From Hippasteria phrygiana (Eukaryota > Echinodermata > Asteroidea > Valvatida > Goniasteridae): a stretch of 64,000 nucleotides of DNA. This document shows positions 52,895-63,885 of the stretch, piece after piece (the first letter of the stretch is position 1; the number at the start of each line of letters is the position of its first letter). A program made the position numbers and the translations under genes. The notes beneath the pieces are model-generated. The model made no database searches and had not been told where the DNA came from. It was given only the letters and a program-made list of their open reading frames with translations. The DNA is taken from positions 1,132,537 to 1,196,536 of the forward strand of contig JAZGUH010000627.1 in assembly GCA_037893225.1 (NCBI GenBank). The letters run 5' to 3'.

Positions 52895-55800
52895 TGACTG
52901 CCGGAACTTTTTTTTTTTACAGTATTGATATAGGAATTATTGTGATTTAAAAGAAAGTAATGTTATTAATTGTTGTAGATATTGCCGTTAACTTACGCAA
53001 TTTACCATGGTAACCGAACATGAGGAAACAAAATATGACATGAACGCTGCCAAGGAACAAAACTGTCGTTTTAGATCAATTTGATGGCTTTTTCACGCAG
53101 AAAAAGTTCAAAATTGCAATGGTTGGGAATTCTTCGATCAGAGAATATCGCAGACTTGGTTATTCGTTTTGATTGGTCTTCCACCAACCACGTGACTTTG
53201 AACGGATTCATTGCAAACCTTCAAACTGATTTCATATCTCTCCCTTGTAATAAATACTGTCGTTTTAATGTTAAAGACAGACATAAATGCGTACGCCAAA
53301 AAAATCGAAATCTCTCCCCTAACATTGTCGACACCATTGTACCAGATGTGTAGTTTGTCCTACATTTTTAAAGGACAGGTTATAATAATATGATGGCGTG
53401 ACATAAATGCCAAGAAAAAAATGTAGACTCATTCACACTTTAAACGACCTTGTCCTTGTTTGTTTTGGAAGGTTCTGAAGTGACTAAACACAAAGTAAAT
53501 TTTGATATTATTAGCCGGGAACCATCTGCGCCAGTTTTTCTTAATGATAACCCCTTTTGGTTTCGGTTGCCATGGGAATTGGCGGGCCTCAGCTGTTGTT
53601 TGCTTCACAGCTAATTCTGCCCGAAAGTTGTGCGATCAAGTGCGAAGCGCCAAGCTGGTGGTTAAGTCGCGAAAATAGTTTGGCCGTGAAAGTTTAGTCA
53701 ATGACACCCCTGAGAACCGGTTCACAACAGTTCGCGTCACTCCGGACCAGACCAGACCAGACCAGACCAGACTTGTTAATATTGAGACGTGTGAAGTGTG
53801 CTTGGATACATTTGACTCGATTCGGTTGAGTTGAACCGAACCTGCGGAGTCAATGTCACGGGGAACGTAACCACAAGAGCGGGAGAAACCAGCCGTTGTA
53901 GCGGCGTAAAATGAAGGGTGAAAATCAATTCGCGCCCGGCGCCTTATCATCGTCATCAGCAGCACCATCATCATCAGCGGCCGTCTTCTTCATATCTAGC
54001 CTCGTCATCATCGGGTTGCCGTCCTCGTAAGTCGACCACAACACGTGATTAAGAGTCCGACACACTCCGCCAGCCGTTGACAAACACGGCTGTAACTTTC
54101 AGCAGAAACTGTACACTTCGCACTCCTGCCATTACTGTGTATCGAGATTGATCGGCCCCGTGCGTGAGCCCCTAAAGCCCCCCTTGGCTGGGGACGGAAC
54201 TTTCGCGGTGATGTTTTAGCGTTCGCCGGGCTCAGTCCCTCGGTGCATAGCCGGGGGATCCGACGATTTCTGATTACTTCCAAACCCCGAACTCTTGTCA
54301 TTTGTGCAAGGTGAGGAGTGACGGGATTGGTCCGCGAGCGTACGGGGTTCAACTTGGGCGCCGTGAACTCGGGAGAAATTCACGGTCTTGTTTGGAGTCG
54401 TATTGGTCGACCGGGACTTAACCATTTTATGTCCCCGCGCCCTGTCTTGGCATGACTCAGGAAACAGAACAATTTAAAGCAGTAAAATGATTGGCTTGTT
54501 GTCATCACGTGACATTATAAGGTACCTTGAACTCTGGGAAATCTGGGCCTTAAAGATGCACCATTTGAATTTGTGTAGGCCTATTGAAGTATTACGGAGG
54601 CAGACTGTATTTCACATTATCACGTCCACACAGAGTATGCACGAATCAAGAAACACGAATGTAAATACATTGCTGTGATTGGCTGCGTGTCGTCACGTGA
54701 AATGATGAAAAAGGAGTGGGCATCCGGGAACTTAATGAATATGTTATTATTATGGTGTAAGGTCCCATTGTACATAACAATATTAAATTGACAGCTGGTT
54801 GAATGTATTCGAAAACAAATCATAAAATGGGCCTATGCCAGATAACGATATTCTGAAACCAAAGTTTGTTTAATTTGCCTGGACATACGGCAAATATTTT
54901 CGCAACTTATCAGTCGATTAGGTGATACAGCCAAGCCCATCAACATGCCTATTGGAACTAAAGTTATATGGATTCAGAGTAACTTATAAGAAAGTTTGGC
55001 TTGTATGGGTTTGTTATTGTGGTTGAATTGTGGTTGAATTGTATTGAATTGTGTGACGTAAGGTGTTGTTCAGTCATACTAAAGATGCAACTTGTATAAA
55101 AAGGTTATTTTCTATTTTTGTTTTATATAAGAGGATTTTTCATGCCCAAATTTGGGGCAAAAGCAGTGTAAATATTGGACCGATACTTGTACAAAGTGTA
55201 ATTATGTTTGCAAAAAAGACAAGCCGAATCTTTATGATAGTGACGTGCTATTATATGCAAATTAGATTACTGACGTCAACGTTGTCTTGCCGCAGAGCAC
55301 TGCCGGCGACATGTATGACGTCACACCTCACTAGCATATTTCCATTCTATGTATATTAAAACTCGGAATGTTAACGGAGCCAGGATCTTTGGAAATGTGT
55401 CGACAAAGATATAAAGGCATTTCGTCGAAGGAATCAATTTCTCAGGAATTCAACCCATCGCGAGATGAACCATTTTAGCATAGTAGCAAATTTCCAATTA
55501 GTCAAAAACAATGGGCTCAAAGGTCATAAAGGTAAAAGGTCATTGCACCGTTGATTCAACTTACCAAATCATCATCTACAATTTCACCTGGTTTAAATCG
55601 TCACATTTCTTTTGTACCTGTTTTAAAGATGAGCACAATGTGGTCACTTTAACAATCTAAATAAAAAATTTAGCATTAAAAATCTTAGCTTAAAATGGAT
55701 AACCGACAATGTAGCACAAATTTGGTCCAAATTAAATCATAAGAGTTTGGCACATACCATACCTCTAAAATTAATATATACCAGCAAAAATGATTATCGC

Positions 55801-56700
55801 AAAACCCCCCAAAAACATGAAAACAGTTGCCCTATAAAGCAATTGGCTCCTTTGCCATAACCAGGCTGTAGAAATGAGTTTATCAACGAGTTACTGGTAC
55901 CAAAAATGGGATCAGTGTTTCCCTCATGTGTGGCTCACTCTTGACTGTGTATCAAAGTAACATTTTAAATAAATTCAGCACAAATTATAAACATAAAAAA
56001 AGGATTTGTAATAAAAAAAAAGGATTGAATGTCGTGTTGCGTAGTTTTTAACTAAAATAAATTGTATACTTTGAAAGGCTCAGCAGTACTGATTTTGACC
56101 AAGAAATTAGAAAAAGGGCTACTCGTTTTATTTCTTTGAAACTGGTTTTTCTTTGAAACTGGTTTAAAAAGTATCAGCTATACTGATTGTCTGTGGAGAA
56201 CAATGGTTTAGGGTCAAAGGTCCTTTGGTTGCGCATGAGTAAATATACTTGTTGAAGTTGGAGGATTTATCAATGGTCTATATGGCAATTTCCTTTTAAT
56301 GTGCAAACCTATGAGAACATTTCATGCCGAGCCGTTTTGGTCGCGAACCAAGACGGCTAATGCAATGATCATTGGGAAAATGATACGGTGACTCAGCGCG
56401 TCTTCAGATTCGTTCTCTCACGAAAGGTTATTCCATCGATGTATAGAACAGTGCCACGAAAACTGTTTCTTTGAATAAAATGTGTAAAATTATTCACATA
56501 AGCTATTCACCGTAAGCCAAATTGAAGCGTTCAACTTTCCCCCAATCTGTTTAACTGTCTAGAACCAAAAAAACGCAAGTTTGTTTGTGTTTTAAATTAT
56601 GTTTACAAGGATATATTTTTTTCTTTGTTGAATAAAACTTTCTATACATCAGAGAGTTCCAGTGCATTCATTGTGTTTGTTGTAATCGTTGCGGTTTTTG
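52895..56700 (+). other. 3' UTR and 3' flank of Tbx1/10
   Basis: AT-rich DNA after the stop codon, starting with a T9 run. AATAAA hexamers occur at 53249-53254 (about 355 nt past the stop) and, among later ones, at 56631-56636, where a TG-rich stretch (TGTGTTTGTTG) follows about 35-50 nt on. Either could end the mRNA. A short (ACCAG) repeat lies at about 53740-53770 and a CpG-richer block at 53900-54450. No coding exon is recognised. Confidence 0.45.
53249..53254 (+). promoter_or_regulatory. candidate poly(A) signal AATAAA (proximal)
   Basis: First canonical AATAAA after the Tbx1/10 stop codon, in TTGTAATAAATACTG. The hexamer is common by chance in AT-rich DNA, so this is only a candidate. 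Confidence 0.3.
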
Positions 56701-56885
56701 TTGGTGATAGTTTAGGTAGCACATAATTAGCGAGAAAGATTTTATCCTCCCATTTTCTCCTCCTATTTCAACTTCAGCCTTAAACCGTAATTATTTGTTT
56801 AAATGCCCTTTCGTTTAAAATCTAACAAATCCGTTTGTGGTACCGGTACTTCACTTGAGATGATACAATGAACACACTTGCTTTT

Positions 56886-57560
56886 TTATGGAAGTTTGCC
56901 CCGAACAAGACTTTAGAAGTAAACGCCACTCGAGGTACACAGCTACCAGGGGCGGATCCAGACGTTGGGTGGGGGGTGGGGGTGGGGGTCAAACCCTCCC
57001 CCAGCTCGTTGCCTTAAGTTGCAAAACAGAAAAACAGAAACCCTATACAGGTCATATTTTGTGTGTATGGGTAAGAACAAAACAAAGAGGTTAAATGGCG
57101 CCACCAACGTTGAGAAAGTGTGTCCCAAACCCCCCCCCCCCCCCCACCCCCCCCCCCCCCCCCCCGCTTGTTCGCAGGCGAAACATTTTGGGAGTCAACC
57201 TTTTGGGCAAATGTACAACAACATTTCAGAACCCCCCCCCCCCCCCCCCCTTCCATTCGCAAACAATCCTGGGTCTGCCCCTGGCTACAATAAGAATCAA
57301 AGATGCAGAAGTAAGTTAGGAATTGAGATTCTTCTTGAAGCAGGAAAGATCGTAAGATGAAGGGGAAACATGCACCAGGCAAAGAATTCCATAGAGATAC
57401 AGAACCATGGCAAAAGCTATTGGCATATAGCTCTTCGTTCTACATCTAGGTACAGCGTGGAAAGCCAAGTTTCACGCTCAAACACCCTAACTGGAGGAAC
57501 CAAGCTGGACAAGCCGGAAGAACATTTACCATTTGCAAAGGGCAGTTAGGTATTGGGGTT
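56886..57560 (-). mobile_element. LINE relic, family A, interrupted by a poly-C/G element
   Basis: The reverse complement of 57290-57560 and 56886-56946 reads on as family A (CCAGCTTGGTTCCTCCAGTT, TAGAACGAAGAGCTATATGC, TGGAATTCTTTGCCTGGTGC). The break coincides with the element at 56947-57283, giving a relative age: the LINE came first. Confidence 0.7.
56947..57283. mobile_element. 337-bp poly-C/G element nested in LINE
   Basis: Ends CAGGGGCGGATCCAG...CTGGGTCTGCCCCTG, flanked by GCTAC on both sides. Interior shares with 61440-61897, in inverse orientation: TAAATGGCGCCACCAACG, GTAAGAACAAAACAAAG and ACATTTTGGGAGTCA. Contains two long C tracts (about 57130-57165, 57231-57250). Confidence 0.7.
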
Positions 57561-58154
57561 AATCACAGAGGAGCAAGAACATGCCTTCAAGGGGGAATAA
57601 TGGATATCGCTGTTTTAATGTACAGTTTGGACAAACTCATTCCCTTTATGAAACTTGCATTGCTAACCATGTCAGTTTTTTAGTGTCTCGAAATGTAGTC
57701 CGGAAGTTAAAGATGTGGTGTCCGGAAATGGGGTGCAACATTTGGCTGAGGGTCGTCTAACGCGGCGCACTTTGAGCAAAGTTCATTGAATCCCAAATGA
57801 AACAAAAACGATTGTTTTAACGTTGATAAATTATGATTAATCATTACTATCTTCGTAACTTCACAGACCCAATTTCAATATTTGTCTGAAAAATATTTTC
57901 TTTAATAAGGGTTCACCGCGCAATCGGATATTGTGTCGAAGTAAAAATGTTACTCGTAACTCTGAAACGGCTCAGTAAACTAAAGATTCATGGAAAACAA
58001 TATGTTTTTTCAGGTACCCCCGGTACTGACGTCGCAAAAAGGCAGCCACTGCGTACACCCACCCACAAAACTCAGCCAAAAAATGTTTTGGCCCCTCCCA
58101 AAAAAATTGCAAAAAGAAATGTTTGGCCCCCAAAAAATTGTGTTCTGGATCCGC

Positions 58155-58180
58155 CCTTCCCCCCCCCCCCCCCCCCCCCT
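58155..58180. repeat. poly(C) tract beside CTGGATCCGCCCTT
   Basis: C run of about 20 directly after TTCTGGATCCGCCCTT, a poly-G-family end motif. Confidence 0.8.
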
Positions 58181-58685
58181 CCGGAAAATGTTTCGCTGTT
58201 CACCTTACCATAGCTTTCAGTTTTATGCAGACCCACGGTGCGGAATCGACAAAGTCAGTTGAACCACCAAGCATGAGCCGGCTATGCTAGCCGCGCGAAC
58301 AAGTCACATCTCTCTTCGCAACGATGTCAAATTCAGTGAAAGTTTCTCCGCACGCGCAGTACGAAATGGGAAATGACAAATTAGGAAGAAAAAAAATCAG
58401 AATTCTGAGCCCTAAATGAAACGACAGGATGATGAGAGGGATGTCTGTGTCTCTATACCGGGTCGTAATCAGTATTTCTTGGGTTATCAACCACGAAGAC
58501 GGGCCGGGAGAGTGCTGCAATTTGCCGGCTAATCCCTCCTCTGTCGTCGGGCTCACGAGATCGGCGGACCGGTACAGCGCACTTCGGTCACGCAGACTAT
58601 CTTTCTTCTTTCGTGCGGTAGATGTATAATAATGCCACGGTATTCGCTTGGCTAATGACGATTTCTCCGCAGCCTGTCATTCTAC

Positions 58686-58690
<5 letters not shown>

Positions 58691-58717
<27 letters not shown>

Positions 58718-58751
58718 TAGTGTGTATGTGTGTGTGTGTGGGGGGGGGGGG
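58691..58751. repeat. poly(G) / (TG)n / poly(G) tract
   Basis: About 27 G, then TAGTGTG(TATG)TGTGTGTGTG, then 12 G. Confidence 0.95.
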
Positions 58752-59039
58752 TTGCTGATGGTGATGAGGATGCTGATGATGATCTTGGGGGTGATGATGC
58801 AGTATAGATAGATGGATGCACCCATTTCGTCCGGTCAATGTCCTCTTTCAAGTCGAGCTTTGGAGGATGCTTCTCAACATCTTTTTCGGTTAATGAATTT
58901 GTTGTTATAAGTTCTCTAAAAAATAAAAAGAAATTCAGGCCAGATTCAAAAACATGTGTCATTTTGTTATGGAATTCGCCAAAACGCTAAATGCCAACAT
59001 ACATGTACACAAAAATGTATGAGAAAAACCGCACTAATT

Positions 59040-59118
59040 CGACAGAATGGGGCATCAATGCATTTTGTAAACTTCGTGGTCTACATGTCATTCTGAAGTC
59101 AAATATACTGGGAATGAT
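59040..59118. mobile_element. small foldback MITE (TGACATTCTGGAGTC family), copy
   Basis: TTGTAAACTTCG.GGT...CATGTCATTCTGAAGTCAAATATACTGGGAATG (in blocks) aligns with the reverse complement of 63694-63790. Confidence 0.6.
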
Positions 59119-59283
59119 CGTGCTTATGTTGCTTAATCGAACACACCTTCAATATTTAGTAGGTAGAGAGAGAGCTACAAACAGAGATACCCCTATCGCC
59201 CGAAGTGTTTGCTGGGCTAAATAGACGACATAATTCAACCTTTCCATCAAATTATATATAAAGAGGAATTTTGCAGAAACACC

Positions 59284-59550
59284 ATGCAGTTATATAATAA
59301 TAATAATAACAACTCTATTTAAAGATGGTAGCCATGTCACCACGAAGGTGATTTCCAATGGGCCATCATACATAAAATCAAAATATACAAGACATTAAAA
59401 CAGAAGTACATTTGGCAACAAATTACAATAAAAAGCTAAGGCAATATTTGAAACAAATTACAGATAAAAAAAATAATAATAATAAAAAAAAAATTAAAAA
59501 AAAAAAAAAAAGTAATAAAAAAAAATTAAAAAAAAAATTAAAAAAACCAA
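59284..59550. repeat. (TAA)n and A-rich low-complexity sequence
   Basis: (ATA)n at about 59294-59310 and an A/AAT tract at 59465-59550. The Lys-rich ORF across it is an artefact. Confidence 0.9.
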
Positions 59551-60287
59551 TTCATATTAAAAGTACGAGAAAAAGATATTTCATGGATACCTTTAACACT
59601 CGAGGAAACCCAAACAGGGACGAACATACAAACTGTCCAACAACCCAACAACCCAACCACCAATCAACCAACAGTTAAAGTATTGACTAACACTAAAACG
59701 AGAAATATGATATTAAATCAGTACCACATTGTTTATTGGCTTATTATCTTTCCCCCATACCACATTCTTTGTACAATAAAATGTAAACCACTCAAGCAGA
59801 AAAAGCAGCCCACTGCTTGCTGAATGGCGGCATGTTCAACCAAACATTTCGCCCTCAAGAGTTGATTGAAAAGGAAAACATTGTGCGTGAAGTTTGTTCC
59901 ATGAAAATTACTCTTCCATATGGCGTAAAAATAAGAAAATCATAACTGCTAAAATACATGTTATACAAACAAATGGCACTCCATACACAACACAGTACAG
60001 GAAAAGTTCGGATAGAGTTTTCTCAAAATGTTATAATGGTGACACATGAATCTGTTAGCACCATTAGGAAGATCGTTGCTTAACTTCGGCAAAGTGCAAC
60101 TTGCTCTTTAACTGAGCCAACTGTCTGGGACAAAGGATCTTGTATGGATGGCGAAAAGCACAAGCACGAGAGTTTGTTAAAACATCGTGAAACTGTTTGG
60201 AAACCCTGTGCGGTTTCCTTGTCGAGTAATAAGTAGCAGGGCCAGGTAAGCAGCAGGGGGTGATGTAGCCTGTCGATTGGTAAGGAA

Positions 60288-60509
60288 CAGGGCTGTAGTC
60301 GAGTCCCTGCAAGTCCTTTCACAAGTCCTTTCGCAAGTCCAGTCACAAGTCCTTTCATAAAGCCAGTCACAAGTAACTGGATGAACATGACAAACGAATG
60401 CCTTGTCAAAGCTCATTTAAATAGCTTGTGATTGGAATTAGGACTTGGGGGTTTGTGATGGACTTGCAAGGACTTGCAGGGACTTGTGATGGACTCGACT
60501 ACAGCCCTG
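60288..60509. mobile_element. 222-bp hAT-type MITE with perfect 8-bp TSD
   Basis: Ends CAGGGCTGTAGTCGAGTCC and GGACTCGACTACAGCCCTG are perfect inverted repeats. GTAAGGAA is duplicated on both sides (60280-60287 and 60510-60517). The interior is made of short GGACTTGTGA / CAAGTCC repeats. The 8-bp duplication and CAGGG terminus are hallmarks of the hAT superfamily. No transposase. Confidence 0.92.
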
Positions 60510-60705
60510 GTAAGGAAAGGGTAATACCTCTGATCCATCGAAGAACCACCCTTCTCTTCCTAGAGTTAGTTACTTCACATGGTCTATCCGCAAAATTCTT
60601 TTCTAGTTACTCCTCGCCACCACGCAAAGCCTCAAGTCGCAATTTCGGCCCCTCATTCGGTATATAGAACATCTATTGGTGTCGGGGGATACATCGTGCA
60701 ACCTA

Positions 60706-60947
60706 CCTATAGAGGAATCCCACAACGACGAGTTTAGCGCCGATCTGCGCACTTCCGCGTTTGAAAACGAGGATCTCAATGTCACAGTAAACAACTTTAT
60801 GCTGATCGTGCGCCTGCGCTGCCTTATATGGCCTGATTAATTCATGCATGAATGAATGTGCTGAAAAGCGTTGTTTTGTTTGCACTGACATTCTCGCTTT
60901 CAACCCGGAAGTGCGCAGAAGGGGGTAATGTGAAATTCCTCTATAGG
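60706..60947. mobile_element. 242-bp foldback MITE (CCTATAGAGGAAT ends)
   Basis: Outer arms CCTATAGAGGAAT / ATTCCTCTATAGG. Inner arms TCTGCGCACTTCCG...TTTGAAA.CGAG pair with CTCGCTTTCAACCCGGAAGT+GCGCAGA. TSD not clear. Confidence 0.8.
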
Positions 60948-61439
60948 CGTGAGCAGCGACGCGTGCATCTTTATACGCCTGGTATATTTGTGGTTAAAAA
61001 GCCGATCTTATACCCCAATTCAAGCACACGGTTAAACACATCCTACCCCGCCGCAGTTTCTTGGCGGTTAATTGTACTATGATAGCTCCAACCTACGAAA
61101 AGTGCGGTGGCGTATAGGGCCTAAGGCATAAATCACGCACTCGTATTCGTGTATAATGAGCTCACACTGAATGCGGAAACTCCAATGCCAGCACTACGGT
61201 ACTATACTCTGCGCTCATGGACCCCGCAGTTTTGGCCAGTGCATTTCTGTATCTAAAACTGCGGTGTTCAGAGGGAGTACACATTTATGTTTTGCAGATT
61301 CGCGTGTAAGTGAATCTTTCGGAAAATCCGATTTCTTTTTTCGATGATCTCCAAAAATGAAATTTTTCTAACATCTTTAAAATCGGCTTGTTTGAAACAG
61401 GCCGCGTCAAGAACAAGGATCACCCTTCAGATTAATGAA

Positions 61440-61897
61440 CAGCGGCGTAGCCAGTGCTCTCTCCATAGGGGAAGAGTGGCGGGGCAGGGGCGGATTTTTT
61501 GCAAGGGGGGAGGGGTTTCTGAAATTTACCCAGAAAGGTGACTCCCAAAATGTTTCGTCTGCGAACAAAAATGTACAAGCGGGTGGGGGGGGGGGGGGGG
61601 GGGGGGGGGGCTGACACCACTTTCTCACCGTTGGTGGCGCCATTTAACATCTTTGTTTTGTTCTTACCCATATGCAAAATAGACCTGTATGGTTTCTGCT
61701 TTTCTGGTTTGCGGCAACTTAGGCGTAGACCCCTACAAGAAAAAAAAAAAAATGGCAACGAGCGGGGGGGGGGGGGAGGGGGGGGGGGGGGGGGGGTCGA
61801 CCCCCCCCCCCCCCGGATCCGCGTTCGCGAAATTTACAGTGGGTGAAAATGGGGGAGACGATTTACCCCCCCCCCCCCCCCCCCGGCTACGCCGCTG
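61440..61897. mobile_element. 458-bp poly-G/C hAT-like composite element
   Basis: Ends CAGCGGCGTAGCC...GGCTACGCCGCTG are perfect inverted repeats. The 8-bp flanks TTAATGAA / TTAATTAA differ at one base. Inside, a second pair of ends (CAGGGGCGGATTTTTTGC near 61484 and CCGGATCCGCG near 61814) suggests one element nested in another. Holds G runs of about 26 (61584-61610) and about 30 (interrupted, 61765-61796), and C runs at 61801-61814 and 61866-61884. Confidence 0.75.
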
Positions 61898-62118
61898 TTA
61901 ATTAATCATGCTTTAATCCACAAATCTGAGCATGTGATACCCGCACTAGGCCACCGCAGTCATGGTGAATTGCTGCAATTGATGCAATTATTGTTCAAAA
62001 GATTAGCCATACTGTTACATTACCAAACTGCGGCGTAATCAAGTGCATTCAACCGTGCACTCGTATAGCACTTCACACGCTAAAAGGACTGCTTCAATTC
62101 AACGTGTGACGCCGGCTG

Positions 62119-62130
62119 CCCCCCCCCCCC
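62119..62130. repeat. poly(C) tract
   Basis: C run with C-rich downstream flank. Confidence 0.85.
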
Positions 62131-62397
62131 CCTCCCCCTCCCCGCAACCCCACCCTTGTATAGCTCATGAAAAAAAACGTTTTAGAGGTGATTCGTTCTT
62201 TTTGCCATGGGGCCCACACCCAGTTATCTGGTGGCTACCCCACCCCCACCCCGCGGATCCTCGGTGGAGTCAGTCAATCGCACGGTCTCTCCTTTTCCCC
62301 TCTCTTCCCCATTCGGATCCCATTTCTTAGATCAACTTTTTGTTTCTACTGTTTATGTACGGAAATTGATTATATTGTGTATACTAGTCTTTATACA

Positions 62398-62631
62398 GTT
62401 TAATGTAATTACTGATATTTAAAGATTACATTTTGTGTCTTAATGATTATTTAATTCATGTTCGACCTAATGGTTTTGCTTTGCTTATTAATTCATATTT
62501 GTATGAATTTTGTTTAATGTAATTACTGATATTTAAAGATTACATTTTGTGTCTTAATGATTGTTTAATTCATGTTCGACCTAATGGTTTTTGCTTTGCT
62601 TATTAATTCATATTTGTATGAATTTTGTTTA
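62398..62631. repeat. tandem duplication, 2 copies of a 114-bp unit
   Basis: Units start at 62401 and 62515 (TAATGTAATTACTGATATTT) and differ by very few bases. They precede TTTGTAAATAAAG (about 62671-62683), which looks like the poly(A)-signal end of a retrotransposon or unknown transcript. Confidence 0.93.
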
Positions 62632-62699
62632 CTATTATCTTATTGTATTTTTTTACTTTTGTTAATGGAATTTGTAAATAAAGTTTTCCTTTGAAAAGT

Positions 62700-63560
62700 C
62701 AAAAAGTCCTTTTATCGAGGTGCTAACTTTAATGCCGGAAACGAAACTCAACGGCCACCGATATAAATCATGAAAGCGTAAAATACGCAGACCCGGAAAT
62801 TGTCATCGCTCGACTTCCGATGGCGCGCACCGCACCGACGACCACAGATGACCAACAACGACCCCGGCCCGGCAACTTGTGGAAAAGGCGGGCCCCTCCC
62901 GCGTTTTATGGTGCATGAAATTTTTAAGTTCCATATTCCGCACATTCGCATTCTCATGTTGACAAATCCAAAACACGTGTGGACTTGGGGCACCGCGAAG
63001 GTTCGCTCTCTGCTAGTCCACAAAACGCCGCTTGCATGGCGGAGGAGATACGATGCACGGTTGATGCGCTTCCCTCTTCATTAAGAAACGGAACTTACGC
63101 AGGCTAGCTCCGCAGGGACCAACTAGATCAAACGATTTTAAGTGCAAACGCGGTGATTTGGTGCTCGGGCGTGGTGAAACGACAACCAGCTTTGATAAGA
63201 TGTAAAGTGAAAGAGTATACGACGAAAAGAGAAAATTATAACCTTCTGAGGAGGAAGAAAAATGCCGCTAAAGCTAAAGGCTCTAACCAGAAAAAAATCG
63301 GCACATGTGAGCGGTTGCTGAACCATGGATTATTGGTCGCTAACCAGCTGGCATGTGTGGTAGATCGCAATAAGATGAGAAACACATGGGACGGGGGCTT
63401 TTTGGCGGGCTCGACGGGCAATTGGAAATGACATGAAGATGCGCGCGACCGAGCGGAGAGCCGGGCCGCACATTAAGAAGAACTAGCGGTGTGCCCGCGC
63501 CCTGGATGTTGCCAAGGACCAACGCTTGGCAAGGAGCTTCGTTTGGTGTCGCTTCCAGTC
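62700..63560. other. GC-richer flank, no supported gene
   Basis: CpG-rich at 62790-62900 and 63430-63560. The ORFs (for example 63153-63431 +) have no recognised domain. Confidence 0.4.
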
Positions 63561-63579
63561 CTCAAACTTTTAGGAGGGA

Positions 63580-63614
63580 GGGGGGGGGGGGGGGGGGGGG
63601 GGGGAGGGGAGTGG
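63580..63614. repeat. poly(G) tract
   Basis: About 25 G, then AGGGGAG. Confidence 0.95.
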
Positions 63615-63693
63615 GCTGCACTGAATGGTGATGAAGTGGTGTGAATTAAAACCCGAGTTCCTGGTGCATGCGATGGAGCAACAGACGCACATA

Positions 63694-63790
63694 TTCCCAG
63701 TATATCTTACTCCAGAATGACAAATAAACCGCGAAGTTTACAACTTTACGCATTGGTGTGTCATTTTTAGAGTCAAATTATACTCGGAAT
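63694..63790. mobile_element. small foldback MITE (TGACATTCTGGAGTC family), best copy
   Basis: ATTCCCAGTATATCTTACTC+CAGAATGACA pairs with TGTCATTTTTAGAGTCAAAT+TATACTCGGAAT; the centre is AAGTTTACAACTTTACG. About 97 bp, non-coding. Confidence 0.75.
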
Positions 63791-63827
63791 TAATGCGAAT
63801 GGTGTTTTTTGTCCATACTAGGCAAAG

Positions 63828-63885
63828 AAAAACAAACAAACAAACAAACAAACAAACAAACAAACAAGCAAATAAACAACAAACA
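63828..63885. repeat. (AAAC)n microsatellite
   Basis: About 14 tandem CAAA units with a few substitutions. Confidence 0.95.

Noticed and set aside
47371..55328. T-box half-sites TCACACCT at 47371-47378 and 55321-55328 as autoregulatory sites
   Set aside because: About two exact 8-mers are expected by chance in 64 kb on both strands.
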